This document shows, in pieces, positions 1 through 12,569 of a stretch of 64,000 nucleotides of DNA. Position 1 is the stretch's first letter. Each line of letters starts with the position of its first letter. The position numbers were made by a program, and so were the translations under genes. Under the pieces are notes generated by a model. The model worked only from the letters and a program-made list of their open reading frames with translations. It did no database searches and was not told the DNA's origin. Source of the DNA: Pseudomonas sp. SCB32 (GTDB taxonomy: Bacteria > Pseudomonadota > Gammaproteobacteria > Pseudomonadales > Pseudomonadaceae); the NCBI RefSeq assembly GCF_009189165.1, contig NZ_CP045118.1, positions 1 through 64,000 of the forward strand, read 5' to 3'.

Positions 1-1542
1 GTGTCCGTGGAACTTTGGCAGCAGTGCGTGGAGCTTCTGCGCGACGAGCTGCCGTCCCAGCAATTCAACACCTGGATCCGACCTCTGCAGGTCGAGTCCG
101 AAGGTGAGGAGCTGCGCGTCTACGCACCCAACCGCTTTGTGCTCGATTGGGTCAACGAGAAGTACATGGGGCGCATGCTCGAGCTGCTCAGCGAGCGTGG
201 CAATGGCCAGATCCCGGCGTTGTCGCTGCTGATCGGCAGCCGTCGCAGCCGTACCCCGCGTGCGGCGCTGGTTCCGCAGAACCATGTCAGCATGCCGACG
301 ACGGCTCCCGCGCCCACTGTGTTTGTGGCGCCTGCTCCAATTGCCCCCGTGGTAGCCGCTCCGGCCATTGCAGAGCCGCAACCTGCGCCGGCACAGCCTG
401 TCGCCCAACCGCTGCCTGACCTGGACGAGTCCAGCCCGGGGATCGATCCGTTGGCTGCAGCCATGCCTGCGGCAGCAGTACGCACCGAGCGCAACGTGCA
501 GGTAGAAGGTGCGCTCAAGCACACCAGTTACCTCAACCGTACCTTCACTTTCGAGAACTTCGTCGAAGGTAAATCCAACCAGCTGGCCCGCGCGGCTGCC
601 TGGCAGGTGGCGGACAACCTCAAGCACGGTTACAACCCGCTCTTCCTTTATGGGGGCGTCGGCCTGGGCAAGACCCACCTGATGCATGCTGTGGGTAACC
701 ACCTGCTGAAGAAGAACCCCAATGCCAAGGTCGTGTACCTGCATTCGGAGCGTTTCGTCGCGGACATGGTGAAAGCGCTGCAGCTCAACGCCATCAACGA
801 ATTCAAGCGCTTCTACCGTTCGGTGGACGCTTTGCTGATCGACGACATTCAGTTCTTTGCCCGCAAGGAGCGCTCCCAGGAAGAGTTTTTCCACACCTTC
901 AACGCCCTTCTCGAAGGCGGCCAGCAGGTCATCCTGACCAGCGACCGCTACCCGAAGGAAATCGAAGGCCTGGAAGAGCGTCTGAAGTCGCGCTTCGGCT
1001 GGGGCTTGACCGTGGCGGTCGAGCCGCCGGAACTGGAAACCCGTGTTGCGATCCTGATGAAAAAGGCCGAACAGGCCAAGGTGGAGCTGCCGCACGACGC
1101 GGCATTCTTCATCGCGCAGCGCATTCGTTCCAACGTGCGCGAGCTGGAAGGCGCGCTCAAGCGTGTGATCGCCCACTCCCACTTCATGGGCCGGCCGATC
1201 ACCATCGAGCTGATCCGTGAGTCGCTGAAGGACCTGTTGGCCCTGCAGGACAAGCTGGTCAGCATCGACAACATCCAGCGCACAGTCGCCGAGTACTACA
1301 AGATCAAGATCGCCGACCTGCTGTCCAAGCGCCGCTCGCGCTCGGTGGCGCGTCCGCGTCAGGTTGCCATGGCACTCTCCAAGGAACTGACCAACCACAG
1401 CCTGCCGGAAATCGGCGTGGCCTTCGGCGGTCGGGACCACACCACGGTGCTGCACGCCTGTCGTAAGATCGCTCAACTCAAGGAATCCGACGCGGATATC
1501 CGCGAGGACTACAAGAACCTGCTGCGTACTCTGACCACCTGA
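1..1542 (+). CDS. dnaA: Chromosomal replication initiator DnaA
   Basis: DnaA binds DnaA boxes at oriC, melts the origin and recruits the DnaB helicase. The 513-residue product has the N-terminal DnaB-interaction domain (about 1-80), a long Pro/Ala-rich linker (about 85-160) typical of pseudomonads, an AAA+ core with Walker A GGVGLGKT (218-225) and Walker B with D281-D282, and a C-terminal helix-turn-helix carrying the DnaA-box signature GGRDHTTV (476-483). It starts with GTG at base 1, so the window appears rotated to this gene and its promoter and oriC lie outside. dnaN follows after 29 bp, the usual Pseudomonas origin operon. Identity is certain. Confidence 0.99.
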   Translation: MSVELWQQCVELLRDELPSQQFNTWIRPLQVESEGEELRVYAPNRFVLDWVNEKYMGRMLELLSERGNGQIPALSLLIGSRRSRTPRAALVPQNHVSMPTTAPAPTVFVAPAPIAPVVAAPAIAEPQPAPAQPVAQPLPDLDESSPGIDPLAAAMPAAAVRTERNVQVEGALKHTSYLNRTFTFENFVEGKSNQLARAAAWQVADNLKHGYNPLFLYGGVGLGKTHLMHAVGNHLLKKNPNAKVVYLHSERFVADMVKALQLNAINEFKRFYRSVDALLIDDIQFFARKERSQEEFFHTFNALLEGGQQVILTSDRYPKEIEGLEERLKSRFGWGLTVAVEPPELETRVAILMKKAEQAKVELPHDAAFFIAQRIRSNVRELEGALKRVIAHSHFMGRPITIELIRESLKDLLALQDKLVSIDNIQRTVAEYYKIKIADLLSKRRSRSVARPRQVAMALSKELTNHSLPEIGVAFGGRDHTTVLHACRKIAQLKESDADIREDYKNLLRTLTT

Positions 1543-1571
1543 CGCAGCCTCACGAGGCAAGGGACTAGACC

Positions 1572-2678
1572 ATGCATTTCACTATTCAACGCGAAGCTCT
1601 GTTGAAACCCCTGCAACTGGTCGCTGGCGTTGTCGAGCGCCGCCAGACGCTGCCGGTTCTTTCCAACGTCCTGCTGGTTGTCGAAGGTCAGCAGCTGTCG
1701 CTGACCGGTACCGACCTTGAAGTCGAACTGGTTGGCCGCGTCACCCTGGAAGATGCTGCCGAACCGGGCGAGATCACCGTGCCGGCGCGCAAGCTGATGG
1801 ACATCTGCAAGAGCCTGCCCAGCGATGCCGTGATCGACATCCGCGTCGACGAGCAGAAGCTTCTGGTGAAGGCCGGCCGCAGCCGCTTCACCCTCTCTAC
1901 CCTGCCGGCGAACGACTTCCCCACCGTGGAAGAAGGTCCGGGTTCGCTGACCTTCAGCCTGGTGCAGAGCAAGCTGCGTCGCCTGATCGACCGCACCAGC
2001 TTCGCCATGGCGCAGCAGGATGTGCGTTACTACCTCAACGGCATGCTGCTGGAAGTGGGCGGCGGCACCCTGCGCGCCGTGGCTACCGACGGTCACCGCC
2101 TGGCCATGTGCTCGCTGACCAATGGCGTACCGGAAGCCCAGGATCGCCATCAGGTAATCGTGCCGCGCAAGGGCATCCTCGAACTGGCTCGCCTGCTCAC
2201 CGAGCAGGATGGCGAAGTGTCCATTGTCCTCGGTCAGCATCACATCCGTGCAACCACCGGCGAGTTCACCTTCACCTCCAAGCTGGTAGACGGCAAGTTC
2301 CCTGACTATGAGCGTGTACTGCCCAAGGGCGGTGACAAGCTGGTCATTGGTGACCGCCAGGTGCTGCGCGAAGCGTTCAGCCGTACCGCGATTCTGTCCA
2401 ACGAGAAGTACCGCGGCATTCGTCTGCAAATTTCCAACGGCTTGCTGAAAATCCAGGCGAACAACCCGGAACAGGAAGAGGCGGAGGAAGAAGTGCAGGT
2501 CGACTACAACGGTGGCAGCCTGGAAATCGGCTTCAACGTCAGCTATCTGCTGGACGTCCTGGGTGTGATGGGTACCGAGCAGGTGCGCATGATCCTCTCT
2601 GACGCGAACAGCAGTGCGCTGGTGCAGGAAGCGGACAACGACGACTCCGCTTATGTCGTCATGCCGATGCGCCTCTGA
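1572..2678 (+). CDS. dnaN: DNA polymerase III beta sliding clamp
   Basis: The beta clamp forms a ring around DNA that tethers Pol III and other polymerases. The 368-residue product has the normal family length with three clamp folds, starts MHFTIQREAL and ends with VVMPMRL, the conserved clamp C-terminus. The ATG is preceded by a purine-rich stretch (GAGGCAAGGGA). It lies 29 bp after dnaA and 9 bp before recF, so the three genes are probably co-transcribed. Confidence 0.99.
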   Translation: MHFTIQREALLKPLQLVAGVVERRQTLPVLSNVLLVVEGQQLSLTGTDLEVELVGRVTLEDAAEPGEITVPARKLMDICKSLPSDAVIDIRVDEQKLLVKAGRSRFTLSTLPANDFPTVEEGPGSLTFSLVQSKLRRLIDRTSFAMAQQDVRYYLNGMLLEVGGGTLRAVATDGHRLAMCSLTNGVPEAQDRHQVIVPRKGILELARLLTEQDGEVSIVLGQHHIRATTGEFTFTSKLVDGKFPDYERVLPKGGDKLVIGDRQVLREAFSRTAILSNEKYRGIRLQISNGLLKIQANNPEQEEAEEEVQVDYNGGSLEIGFNVSYLLDVLGVMGTEQVRMILSDANSSALVQEADNDDSAYVVMPMRL

Positions 2679-2687
2679 CGCGTATCG

Positions 2688-6211
<3,524 letters not shown>

Positions 6212-6230
6212 GTCCAGGACAGAACGCAGG

Positions 6231-6267
6231 CAAAAAGAAAGGGCCCTTCGGGGCCCTTTTCTTTTGT
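6231..6267 (+). terminator. Intrinsic terminator after gyrB
   Basis: The perfect stem AAGGGCCC-TTCG-GGGCCCTT is preceded by an A-run and followed by TTCTTTTG, so it may work in both directions. It ends the dnaA-gyrB operon and the opposing acyltransferase operon. Confidence 0.9.
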
Positions 6268-6294
6268 CTGTAGCTTTTGTTTCCGAGGCTGTCC

Positions 6295-7059
6295 TCAGGA
6301 TGCTTCGGCAACAGTCTGAGGCGTGGCCTCCGGTGGCAGTTCACCCATGTCGCGCAGGGTCTGCACGACCCAGTTCTCGGCGCGCTGGTTGAGCTCGGTG
6401 ATGGCGCGCGGGCCCTCTCCTTCGGCGTACATCGCCGGGCCGATAACGACCTGGATGGTGCCGGGGAATTTCGCCCAGCCGTTCTTCGGCCAGTATTGCC
6501 CGGCGTTGTGCGCAATCGGCAGTACCGGCAGGTTGGCGTTGACCGCCAGCGCGGCGCCGCCGCGGGAGAACTTGCCGATCTGGCCGGTGGGGACGCGGGT
6601 GCCTTCGGGGAAGATCAGCACCCAGGCGCCCTGCTTCAATCGCTCGTCGCCCTGCTTGGCCATCTGCTTGAGCGCCAGCTTGGGTTGGCTGCGGTCGATC
6701 GCGATGGGCTTGAGCAGCGCCATCGCCCAACCGAAGAAGGGAACGAACAGCAGCTCGCGCTTGAGTACCTGGCTCAGCGGCGCGAAGTAGCCGGTGAGGA
6801 AGAAGGTTTCCCAGGTGCTCTGGTGCTTGGCCAGGATCACGCAGGGCTGCGAGGGGATGTTCTCCACGCCTTTGAGCTCATAGCGCACACCGACCATCCA
6901 GGTGGCCAGCCAGACGGCGAACTTGCACCAGGCCTGGGCAATGAAGCGGTAGCGCGCCTTGAATGGCAGGAAGGGCGCGATGAGCAGGCTGAGGGTGCCC
7001 CAGACGAAGGCGCTGAACGACAGCAGCAGGTAGAAAAGAACGGTTCTGATGGCCTGCAC
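6295..7059 (-). CDS. 1-acyl-sn-glycerol-3-phosphate acyltransferase (PlsC/AGPAT family)
   Basis: This membrane enzyme probably transfers an acyl chain to lysophosphatidic acid to make phosphatidic acid, or to a related lysolipid. The 254-residue product has an N-terminal hydrophobic segment (about 5-35), the AGPAT catalytic box KHQSTWE (H-X4-E) near residue 78, and the substrate-binding motif FPEGTR near residue 150. It lies 12 bp after gmhB on the same strand, in the position of the P. aeruginosa PA0005 acyltransferase gene. The family is certain; the preferred acceptor cannot be read from sequence. Confidence 0.92.
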   Translation of the reverse strand: MQAIRTVLFYLLLSFSAFVWGTLSLLIAPFLPFKARYRFIAQAWCKFAVWLATWMVGVRYELKGVENIPSQPCVILAKHQSTWETFFLTGYFAPLSQVLKRELLFVPFFGWAMALLKPIAIDRSQPKLALKQMAKQGDERLKQGAWVLIFPEGTRVPTGQIGKFSRGGAALAVNANLPVLPIAHNAGQYWPKNGWAKFPGTIQVVIGPAMYAEGEGPRAITELNQRAENWVVQTLRDMGELPPEATPQTVAEAS

Positions 7060-7071
7060 TGTGATGAATCC

Positions 7072-7602
7072 TCAGGAAAGTAGATGGGCAGCGACGGCTG
7101 CCAGATCGTCGAATACCAGGGTGCCCTCGGGCAAGGGTTTGCCCAGGGTGCGCTCGCCTTTGCCGGTCTTCACCAACACTGGCTGACAATCGACGGCCAG
7201 CGCGGCGTCCAGGTCACCCCGGCTGTCACCCACGAACCAGATGCCGTGGAGCTCCACGCCGTAGTGCCGGGCGATCTGCTGCAGCATACCGGGTTTCGGC
7301 TTGCGGCAGTCGCAGCCGTCGTCGGGGCCGTGGGGGCAGTAGACGATTGCGCCGACTTCGCCGCCCTGCTCCGCCACCAGTTCACGCAGGCGCTGGTGCA
7401 TGCTTTCCAGTGTCGCCAGGTCATAGTAGCCGCGGGCGATGCCCGACTGGTTGGTGGCCACCGCGACGGTCCAGCCGGCCTTGCTCAGCTGGGTGATGGC
7501 GGCGATGGCGCTGGGGATCGGAATCCACTCGTCGAGGGACTTGATGTAGTCGTCGGAGTCCTGGTTGATGACGCCGTCGCGGTCGAGGATCAGTAGCTTC
7601 AT
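7072..7602 (-). CDS. gmhB: D-glycero-beta-D-manno-heptose-1,7-bisphosphate 7-phosphatase
   Basis: GmhB removes the 7-phosphate in ADP-heptose synthesis for the LPS core. The HAD-family signature DRDGVIN is at residues 7-13. The cysteine-rich zinc segment (YCPHGPDDGCDCRKPKPGM), typical of GmhB/HisB-N, is near residues 90-110, and a WFVGDSRGD motif IV follows. I chose ATG at 7602 (178 residues, starting MKLLILDRDGV) because it begins right at the HAD core; a GTG at 7617 would add five residues. It lies downstream of glyS, separated by a terminator-like hairpin. Confidence 0.93.
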   Translation of the reverse strand: MKLLILDRDGVINQDSDDYIKSLDEWIPIPSAIAAITQLSKAGWTVAVATNQSGIARGYYDLATLESMHQRLRELVAEQGGEVGAIVYCPHGPDDGCDCRKPKPGMLQQIARHYGVELHGIWFVGDSRGDLDAALAVDCQPVLVKTGKGERTLGKPLPEGTLVFDDLAAVAAHLLS

Positions 7603-7637
7603 GCTTCGATAAGTCACGGGCTTCGAAAGTCAGAAAT

Positions 7638-7688
7638 GAAAAAGCCGGGAGTCCGTCACGGCGAACCGTTGCGAACTCCCGGCTTTCA
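7638..7688 (-). terminator. Intrinsic terminator after glyS
   Basis: On the minus strand AAAGCCGGGAGT and its exact complement ACTCCCGGCTTT flank a 22-nt loop and are followed by a short T-run, directly after the glyS stop and before gmhB. Confidence 0.8.
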
Positions 7689-7696
7689 GGCGGGCA

Positions 7697-9751
7697 TCAA
7701 CCCAGCAGCGAGATGTCGGCGACGCCGAGGAACAGCCCGCGCAGCTTGGCCAGCAGCGCGTAGCGGTTGGCCTTCACGGCGCTGTCGTCCGCGTTGACCA
7801 GCACTTCTTCGAAGAAGGCATCGACCGGCGCACGCAGGGCTGCTAAACGTGCCAGGGCCGCGCGATAGTCGCGAGCCGCGGCCAGCGGAGCCACTTCGTC
7901 TTCGGCAGCAGCCACGGCGCTGCCAAGGGCCTTCTCGGCGGTCTCGGCGAACAGGCCCGCGTTGACGGCGGCGGGCACCTCACCTTCGGCCTTGGCCAGG
8001 ATGTTCGACACGCGCTTGTTGGCGGCAGCCAGGGCTTCCGCTTCAGCCAGCTGACGGAAGGCCTGCACGGCCTGTACGCGTTGGTCGAAGTCCAGCGGGG
8101 CGGTTGGCTTGAGGGCGCGTACGGCCTGGTACACGGCGACGTCCACGCCTTCGTCCTCGTAGCGGGCACGCAAGCGGTCGAAGACGAAGTCCTGCACCTG
8201 CTCGGACAGACCGGCGGCCTTCACCTTGTCGCCGTACTGGGCCACGGCCACGCCAATGGCGTCGACCAGGTCCAGGTCCAGCTGCTTCTCGATGAGGATG
8301 CGCAGCACGCCCAGGGCGGCACGACGCAGGGCGTACGGGTCCTTGCTGCCGGTGGGCAGCATGCCGATACCGAAGATGCCGACCAGGGTGTCGAGCTTGT
8401 CGGCCACGGCCACCGCGGCACCGGTCAGGGTGGTCGGCAGCTCAGCGCCAGCACCGCGCGGCATGTACTGCTCGTTCAGCGCCAGGGCGACGTCCTTGGC
8501 TTCGCCACCGGCGGTGGCGTAGTAGTAACCGGCGATGCCCTGCATCTCCGGGAACTCGCCGACCATCTCGGTGGCCAGGTCGCACTTGGAGAGGATGCCG
8601 GCGCGGGCCGCATTGGTCGCGTCACCGCCGATGCGTTCGGCGATGTAGGCGGCCAGCTTGGAAACGCGCTCGGCCTTCTCGTACACGGTGCCGAGCTGGG
8701 CCTGGAACACCACGTTCTTCAGACGGGCGTTGAAGGCTTCCAGCGGTTGCTTCTGGTCCTGCTTGAAGAAGAACTCGGCGTCGGTCAGGCGCGGGCGCAC
8801 GACTTTCTCGTTGCCGGAGATGATGTGCTCCGGCGCCTTGCTCTCGACGTTGGCCACGGTGATGAAACGCGGCAGCAGCTTGCCATTGGCGTCCAGCAGG
8901 CAGAAGTACTTCTGGTTGTCCTGCATGGTGGTGATCAGGGCTTCCTGCGGCACGGCGAGGAAACGCTCCTCGAAGGAGCACACCAGCGGCACCGGCCATT
9001 CGACCAGCGCGGTGACTTCGTCCAGCAGGTCGGGCGGGACCACGGCGGTGCCCTTCTGCTCGGCGGCGAGCTCGGCGACGCGCTTGGCGATGATCTCGCG
9101 GCGCTCGGCGAAGTCGGCCAGCACGTGGGCACTGCGCAGGTCTTCCAGGTAGTTGGCCGGGCTGGAGATGCGCACGTTGTCCGGGTTGTGGAAGCGGTGG
9201 CCACGGGATTCGCGACCGGCTTTCTTGGTCAGGATCTCGCAGTCGACGACGTCGTCGCCGAGCAGCATCACCAGCCACTGGGTCGGGCGCACGAACTCTT
9301 CGCGACGGGCAGCCCAGCGCATGCGCTTGGGAATCGGCAGCTCGTTCAGGGAGGTCTCGACGATGCCCGGCAGCAGGCCCACAGCGGGTTGGCCGGCGAT
9401 GGACTGGCTGAACTTCAGCTTCGGACCGCTCTTGTCGATCTGCTCCAGGTCCACGCCGCACTTCTTGGCGAAGCCCAGGGCGGCCTGGGTCGGATTGCCG
9501 TTGGCGTCGAAGGCAGCCTGCAGCGGCGGGCCGTCGAGGTTCACGGTGCGGTCGGGCTGCTGCACGGCGAGCTGGTCGATCTGCACGGCCAGGCGGCGCG
9601 GCGCGGCGTAGCAGCGCGCAGCGGCGTAGGTCAGGCCGGCGGCCTTGAGGCCTTTCTCGATGCCGGCCAGGAAGGCTTCACCGAGGCTTTTCAGCGCCTT
9701 GGGTGGCAGCTCTTCGGTGCCCAGTTCGACGAGGAAATCCTTCGCGCTCAT
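7697..9751 (-). CDS. glyS: Glycyl-tRNA synthetase beta subunit
   Basis: GlyS is the large subunit of the bacterial alpha2beta2 glycyl-tRNA synthetase and provides tRNA recognition. The 684-residue product is the usual length. It begins [21 protein letters not shown], has the beta-subunit core with MQDNQKYF near residue 275, and ends in an anticodon-binding-like helical domain. Its start overlaps the glyQ stop by one base (TAATG), so the subunits are translationally coupled. Confidence 0.98.
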   Translation of the reverse strand: MSAKDFLVELGTEELPPKALKSLGEAFLAGIEKGLKAAGLTYAAARCYAAPRRLAVQIDQLAVQQPDRTVNLDGPPLQAAFDANGNPTQAALGFAKKCGVDLEQIDKSGPKLKFSQSIAGQPAVGLLPGIVETSLNELPIPKRMRWAARREEFVRPTQWLVMLLGDDVVDCEILTKKAGRESRGHRFHNPDNVRISSPANYLEDLRSAHVLADFAERREIIAKRVAELAAEQKGTAVVPPDLLDEVTALVEWPVPLVCSFEERFLAVPQEALITTMQDNQKYFCLLDANGKLLPRFITVANVESKAPEHIISGNEKVVRPRLTDAEFFFKQDQKQPLEAFNARLKNVVFQAQLGTVYEKAERVSKLAAYIAERIGGDATNAARAGILSKCDLATEMVGEFPEMQGIAGYYYATAGGEAKDVALALNEQYMPRGAGAELPTTLTGAAVAVADKLDTLVGIFGIGMLPTGSKDPYALRRAALGVLRILIEKQLDLDLVDAIGVAVAQYGDKVKAAGLSEQVQDFVFDRLRARYEDEGVDVAVYQAVRALKPTAPLDFDQRVQAVQAFRQLAEAEALAAANKRVSNILAKAEGEVPAAVNAGLFAETAEKALGSAVAAAEDEVAPLAAARDYRAALARLAALRAPVDAFFEEVLVNADDSAVKANRYALLAKLRGLFLGVADISLLG

Positions 9752-10698
9752 TATTCGGCCTCCTTCAGCTTGGCCAGTACTTCGTCACGCAGTTCGGGTG
9801 TGGCCATCGGGAAGCCGAGGCGGGCGCGGGCCTGCAGGTAGCTCTGCGCCACGGCGCGAGCCAGGGTGCGCACACGCAGGATGTAGCGCTGACGCTCGGT
9901 CACCGAGATGGCGCGGCGGGCGTCCAGCAGGTTGAACGTGTGCGAGGCCTTGAGGACCATCTCGTAGGTCGGCAGCGGCAGCTGCAGCTCGATCAGGCGG
10001 TTGGCTTCGCTTTCGTAGAAGTCGAACAGCTCGAACAGCTTCTCGACGTTGGCGTGTTCGAAGTTGTAGGTCGACTGCTCCACCTCGTTCTGGTGGAACA
10101 CGTCGCCGTAGGTGACCTTGCCGAACGGGCCGTCGGCCCACACCAGGTCGTACACCGAGTCGACGCCCTGGATGTACATGGCCAGGCGCTCCAGGCCATA
10201 GGTGATCTCACCGGTGACCGGGTAGCACTCAATGCCGCCCACCTGCTGGAAGTAGGTGAACTGGGTGACTTCCATGCCGTTCAGCCAGATTTCCCAGCCC
10301 AGGCCCCAGGCGCCGAGGGTCGGCGATTCCCAGTTGTCCTCGACGAAACGGATATCGTGGACCAGCGGGTCGATGCCGATGGCCTTCAGCGAGCCGAGGT
10401 ACAGCTCCTGGAAGTTTTCCGGGTTGGGCTTCAGGACCACCTGGAACTGGTAGTAGTGCTGCAGGCGGTTGGGGTTCTCGCCGTAGCGGCCGTCAGTCGG
10501 ACGGCGGCTGGGTTGCACGTACGCCGCGTTCCAGGTTTCCGGGCCGACAGCGCGGAGGAAGGTGGCGGTGTGGAAGGTGCCGGCGCCAACTTCCATGTCA
10601 TAGGGCTGCAGCACCACACAGCCCTGATCGGCCCAGTATTTTTGCAGGGCGAGGATCAGGTCCTGGAAGGTGGGCACGGCGGGCGTAGTCTGGCTCAC
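9751..10698 (-). CDS. glyQ: Glycyl-tRNA synthetase alpha subunit
   Basis: GlyQ is the catalytic class II subunit that activates glycine and charges tRNA-Gly with GlyS. I chose GTG at 10698 (315 residues, [15 protein letters not shown]...), because AGGTGA sits 5 bp upstream and the length matches the family; a longer open frame to 10929 would run into the tag promoter. Conserved alpha-subunit segments include [13 protein letters not shown] and the [20 protein letters not shown] block. The promoter must lie in the 190 bp shared with tag. Confidence 0.98.
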   Translation of the reverse strand: MSQTTPAVPTFQDLILALQKYWADQGCVVLQPYDMEVGAGTFHTATFLRAVGPETWNAAYVQPSRRPTDGRYGENPNRLQHYYQFQVVLKPNPENFQELYLGSLKAIGIDPLVHDIRFVEDNWESPTLGAWGLGWEIWLNGMEVTQFTYFQQVGGIECYPVTGEITYGLERLAMYIQGVDSVYDLVWADGPFGKVTYGDVFHQNEVEQSTYNFEHANVEKLFELFDFYESEANRLIELQLPLPTYEMVLKASHTFNLLDARRAISVTERQRYILRVRTLARAVAQSYLQARARLGFPMATPELRDEVLAKLKEAE

Positions 10699-10829
10699 GA
10701 ATTTCACCTGTGCTGGATATGCGACTAAAACCCGGCAGTATACCCCAAGACGCTTGCAGCTTGGGCTTCCCAGCGATTTCCGGGCGACGGTCGCGCCTCT
10801 GGTGAGTCGAGGAAAAATCCGGCGGCTAG

Positions 10830-10845
10830 CTGTATTTGCATACAG
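10830..10845. promoter_or_regulatory. LexA (SOS) box upstream of tag
   Basis: CTGTATTTGCATACAG matches the LexA consensus CTGTAT-N4-ATACAG at every conserved position. It ends 43 bp before the tag ATG and just before a possible -10 element (TATAGT, 10855-10860), a position suited to repression of tag. The glyQ start is 132 bp away on the other side. The match is seen directly; LexA control is inferred. Confidence 0.85.
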
Positions 10846-10888
10846 TATTCTGTCTATAGTCAGTCTTTCCCTGTTCAGGCCGACTGCC

Positions 10889-11443
10889 ATGCCCCGCTGC
10901 TTCTGGTGTAACGACGACCCGCTGTACATCGCCTACCACGACGCCGAATGGGGTGTGCCGCAGCGCGATGCGCGGGCGCTGTTCGAGATGCTGATCCTCG
11001 AAGGCGCTCAGGCCGGGCTGTCGTGGATCACCGTGCTGAAGAAGCGCGAGCGCTACCGCGAGGTGCTGTTCGGTTTCGACCCCGAGCGCCTGGCGCGGAT
11101 GAGCGACGAGGAAATCGAGGAACGCATGCAGGACCCGGGCATCATCCGCAACTTCGCCAAGCTCAAGGCGACGCGGCAGAACGCCCAGGCCTGGCTGAAA
11201 CTGCAGGACCCGGTGGGCTTCCTCTGGTCCTTCGTCGGCGGCCAGCCCAAGGTCAATCATTTCAGCGAACGCGGCCAGGTGCCGGCGGTAACGCCCGAGG
11301 CCGAAGCCATGAGCAAGGCCCTGCGCAAGGCTGGTTTCAACTTCGTCGGCCCGACCATCTGCTATGCCTTCATGCAGGCCACCGGCATGGTGATGGACCA
11401 CACCATCGACTGTGACCGCTACGCCGAGCTGACTCGGACGTAG
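10889..11443 (+). CDS. tag: DNA-3-methyladenine glycosylase I
   Basis: Tag excises 3-methyladenine from alkylated DNA and starts base-excision repair. The 184-residue product starts [22 protein letters not shown] and keeps the zinc-binding residues of E. coli Tag: C4 and H17 at the N-terminus and H171 and C175 in the C-terminal DHTIDC motif. I chose ATG at 10889 because it places C4/H17 exactly as in the family; the open frame extends upstream through the LexA box. A perfect LexA box precedes it, suggesting SOS induction in addition to housekeeping expression. Confidence 0.96.
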   Translation: MPRCFWCNDDPLYIAYHDAEWGVPQRDARALFEMLILEGAQAGLSWITVLKKRERYREVLFGFDPERLARMSDEEIEERMQDPGIIRNFAKLKATRQNAQAWLKLQDPVGFLWSFVGGQPKVNHFSERGQVPAVTPEAEAMSKALRKAGFNFVGPTICYAFMQATGMVMDHTIDCDRYAELTRT

Positions 11444-11476
11444 GGCGTATAACGCTCTGCGTTGTCCGCCGATTGG
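11444..11476. repeat. GTAGGGCG-type inverted repeat
   Basis: The stretch GTAGGGCGTATAACGC...GCGTTGTCCGCC just after tag belongs to the same short intergenic family as copies at 47249-47282 and 60854-60886. It is imperfectly palindromic and non-coding. Confidence 0.5.
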
Positions 11477-11587
11477 CCTTGGTTGCGGGCTCTGCCGAAG
11501 CGGCCCGCCGCACCGATTGAGATGCGCATTTCGCCTTCACTCTCCACCGCTGGTTAGAATGTGCGCCTCTGAATGAAGGAGTTTCCC

Positions 11588-12475
11588 GTGCAGAAATTCA
11601 AGGGCGCACTGGTGGTGGGCTTCCTGCGTTTGTTCGCCATGCTGCCGTGGCGCGCGGTGGGGGCCTTGGGCGCAGCCATCGGCTGGCTGATGTGGAAGAT
11701 TCCCAACCGTTCCCGCGAGGTGGCGCGGACCAATATCACGCACTGCTTCCCGGAGCTGCCCCAGGAGGAACTGGAGACGCTGGTCGGTCAGAGCCTGATG
11801 GACATCGGCCGCACGCTCACCGAAAGCGCATGCGCCTGGATGTGGTCGCCGCAGAAGTCACTGCAGTACATCCTCGAAGTGGAAGGCATGGAGGTGCTTG
11901 AAGAGGCGCTGGCGTCCGGCGACGGTCTGGTCGGCATCACCAGCCACCTGGGTAACTGGGAAGTGCTCAACCACTTCTACTGCTCCTACGCCAAGCCGAT
12001 CATTTTCTACCGCCCGCCCAAGCTCAAGGCCGTGGACGAGTTGCTGAAGAAGCAGCGCGTGCAGCTGGGCAACCGTGTCGCGCCCTCGACCCCCGAAGGC
12101 ATCAAGAGCGTGATCAAGGAAGTGAAGAACGGCGGCTGCGTCGGCATCCCCTGCGACCCGGAGCCGGATCTGGGCTCGGGCCTGTTCGTGCCCTACCTGG
12201 GCACCACCGCGCTGACCAGCAAGTTCGTGCCGTCGCTGCTCGCGCGCGGCAAGGCGCGCGGGGTGTTCTTCCACGCCGTGCGCCTGCCCGATGGCAGTGG
12301 CTACAAGGTGATCCTCGAAGCCGCACCGGCGGACATGTACGACAAGGACATGGAAGTGTCGGTGGCCGCCCTCAGCCGTGAACTGGCCAAGTACGTGCGC
12401 GCCTACCCCAGCCAGTACATGTGGACCATGAAGCGCTTCAAGAAGCGCCCGGAAGGCGAGGCCAGGTGGTACTGA
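11588..12475 (+). CDS. htrB: Lipid A biosynthesis acyltransferase (LpxL/HtrB family)
   Basis: This inner-membrane enzyme adds a secondary acyl chain (laurate or similar) to lipid A using acyl-ACP. The 295-residue product has an N-terminal membrane segment (about 8-30) and the catalytic H-X4-E box SHLGNWE near residue 120. I chose GTG at 11588 because AAGGAG lies 6 bp upstream; an ATG at 11573 precedes that ribosome-binding site and would add five residues. A TAGAAT -10 element is at 11555-11560. The gene occupies the position of PA0011, downstream of tag. Confidence 0.94.
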   Translation: MQKFKGALVVGFLRLFAMLPWRAVGALGAAIGWLMWKIPNRSREVARTNITHCFPELPQEELETLVGQSLMDIGRTLTESACAWMWSPQKSLQYILEVEGMEVLEEALASGDGLVGITSHLGNWEVLNHFYCSYAKPIIFYRPPKLKAVDELLKKQRVQLGNRVAPSTPEGIKSVIKEVKNGGCVGIPCDPEPDLGSGLFVPYLGTTALTSKFVPSLLARGKARGVFFHAVRLPDGSGYKVILEAAPADMYDKDMEVSVAALSRELAKYVRAYPSQYMWTMKRFKKRPEGEARWY

Positions 12476-12494
12476 GTCAATCGCCCCGATAGAC

Positions 12495-12529
12495 GACACC
12501 CCCCTGGATTGTTGACCCCGGGGGCGTCA
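12495..12529. terminator. Hairpin between htrB and mntH (possible terminator)
   Basis: GACACCCCC and GGGGGCGTC form a nearly perfect 9-bp stem around a 17-nt loop. No T-run follows, so termination would be weak or Rho-assisted. Confidence 0.35.
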
Positions 12530-12569
12530 GGCTGAGGCTTTCCTGTCCAACTTACTGTGAGCCTCACCC

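Noticed and set aside
8081..9841. 586-codon open frame antisense to glyS
   Set aside because: Shadow frame of glyS; glyS has clear family motifs throughout.
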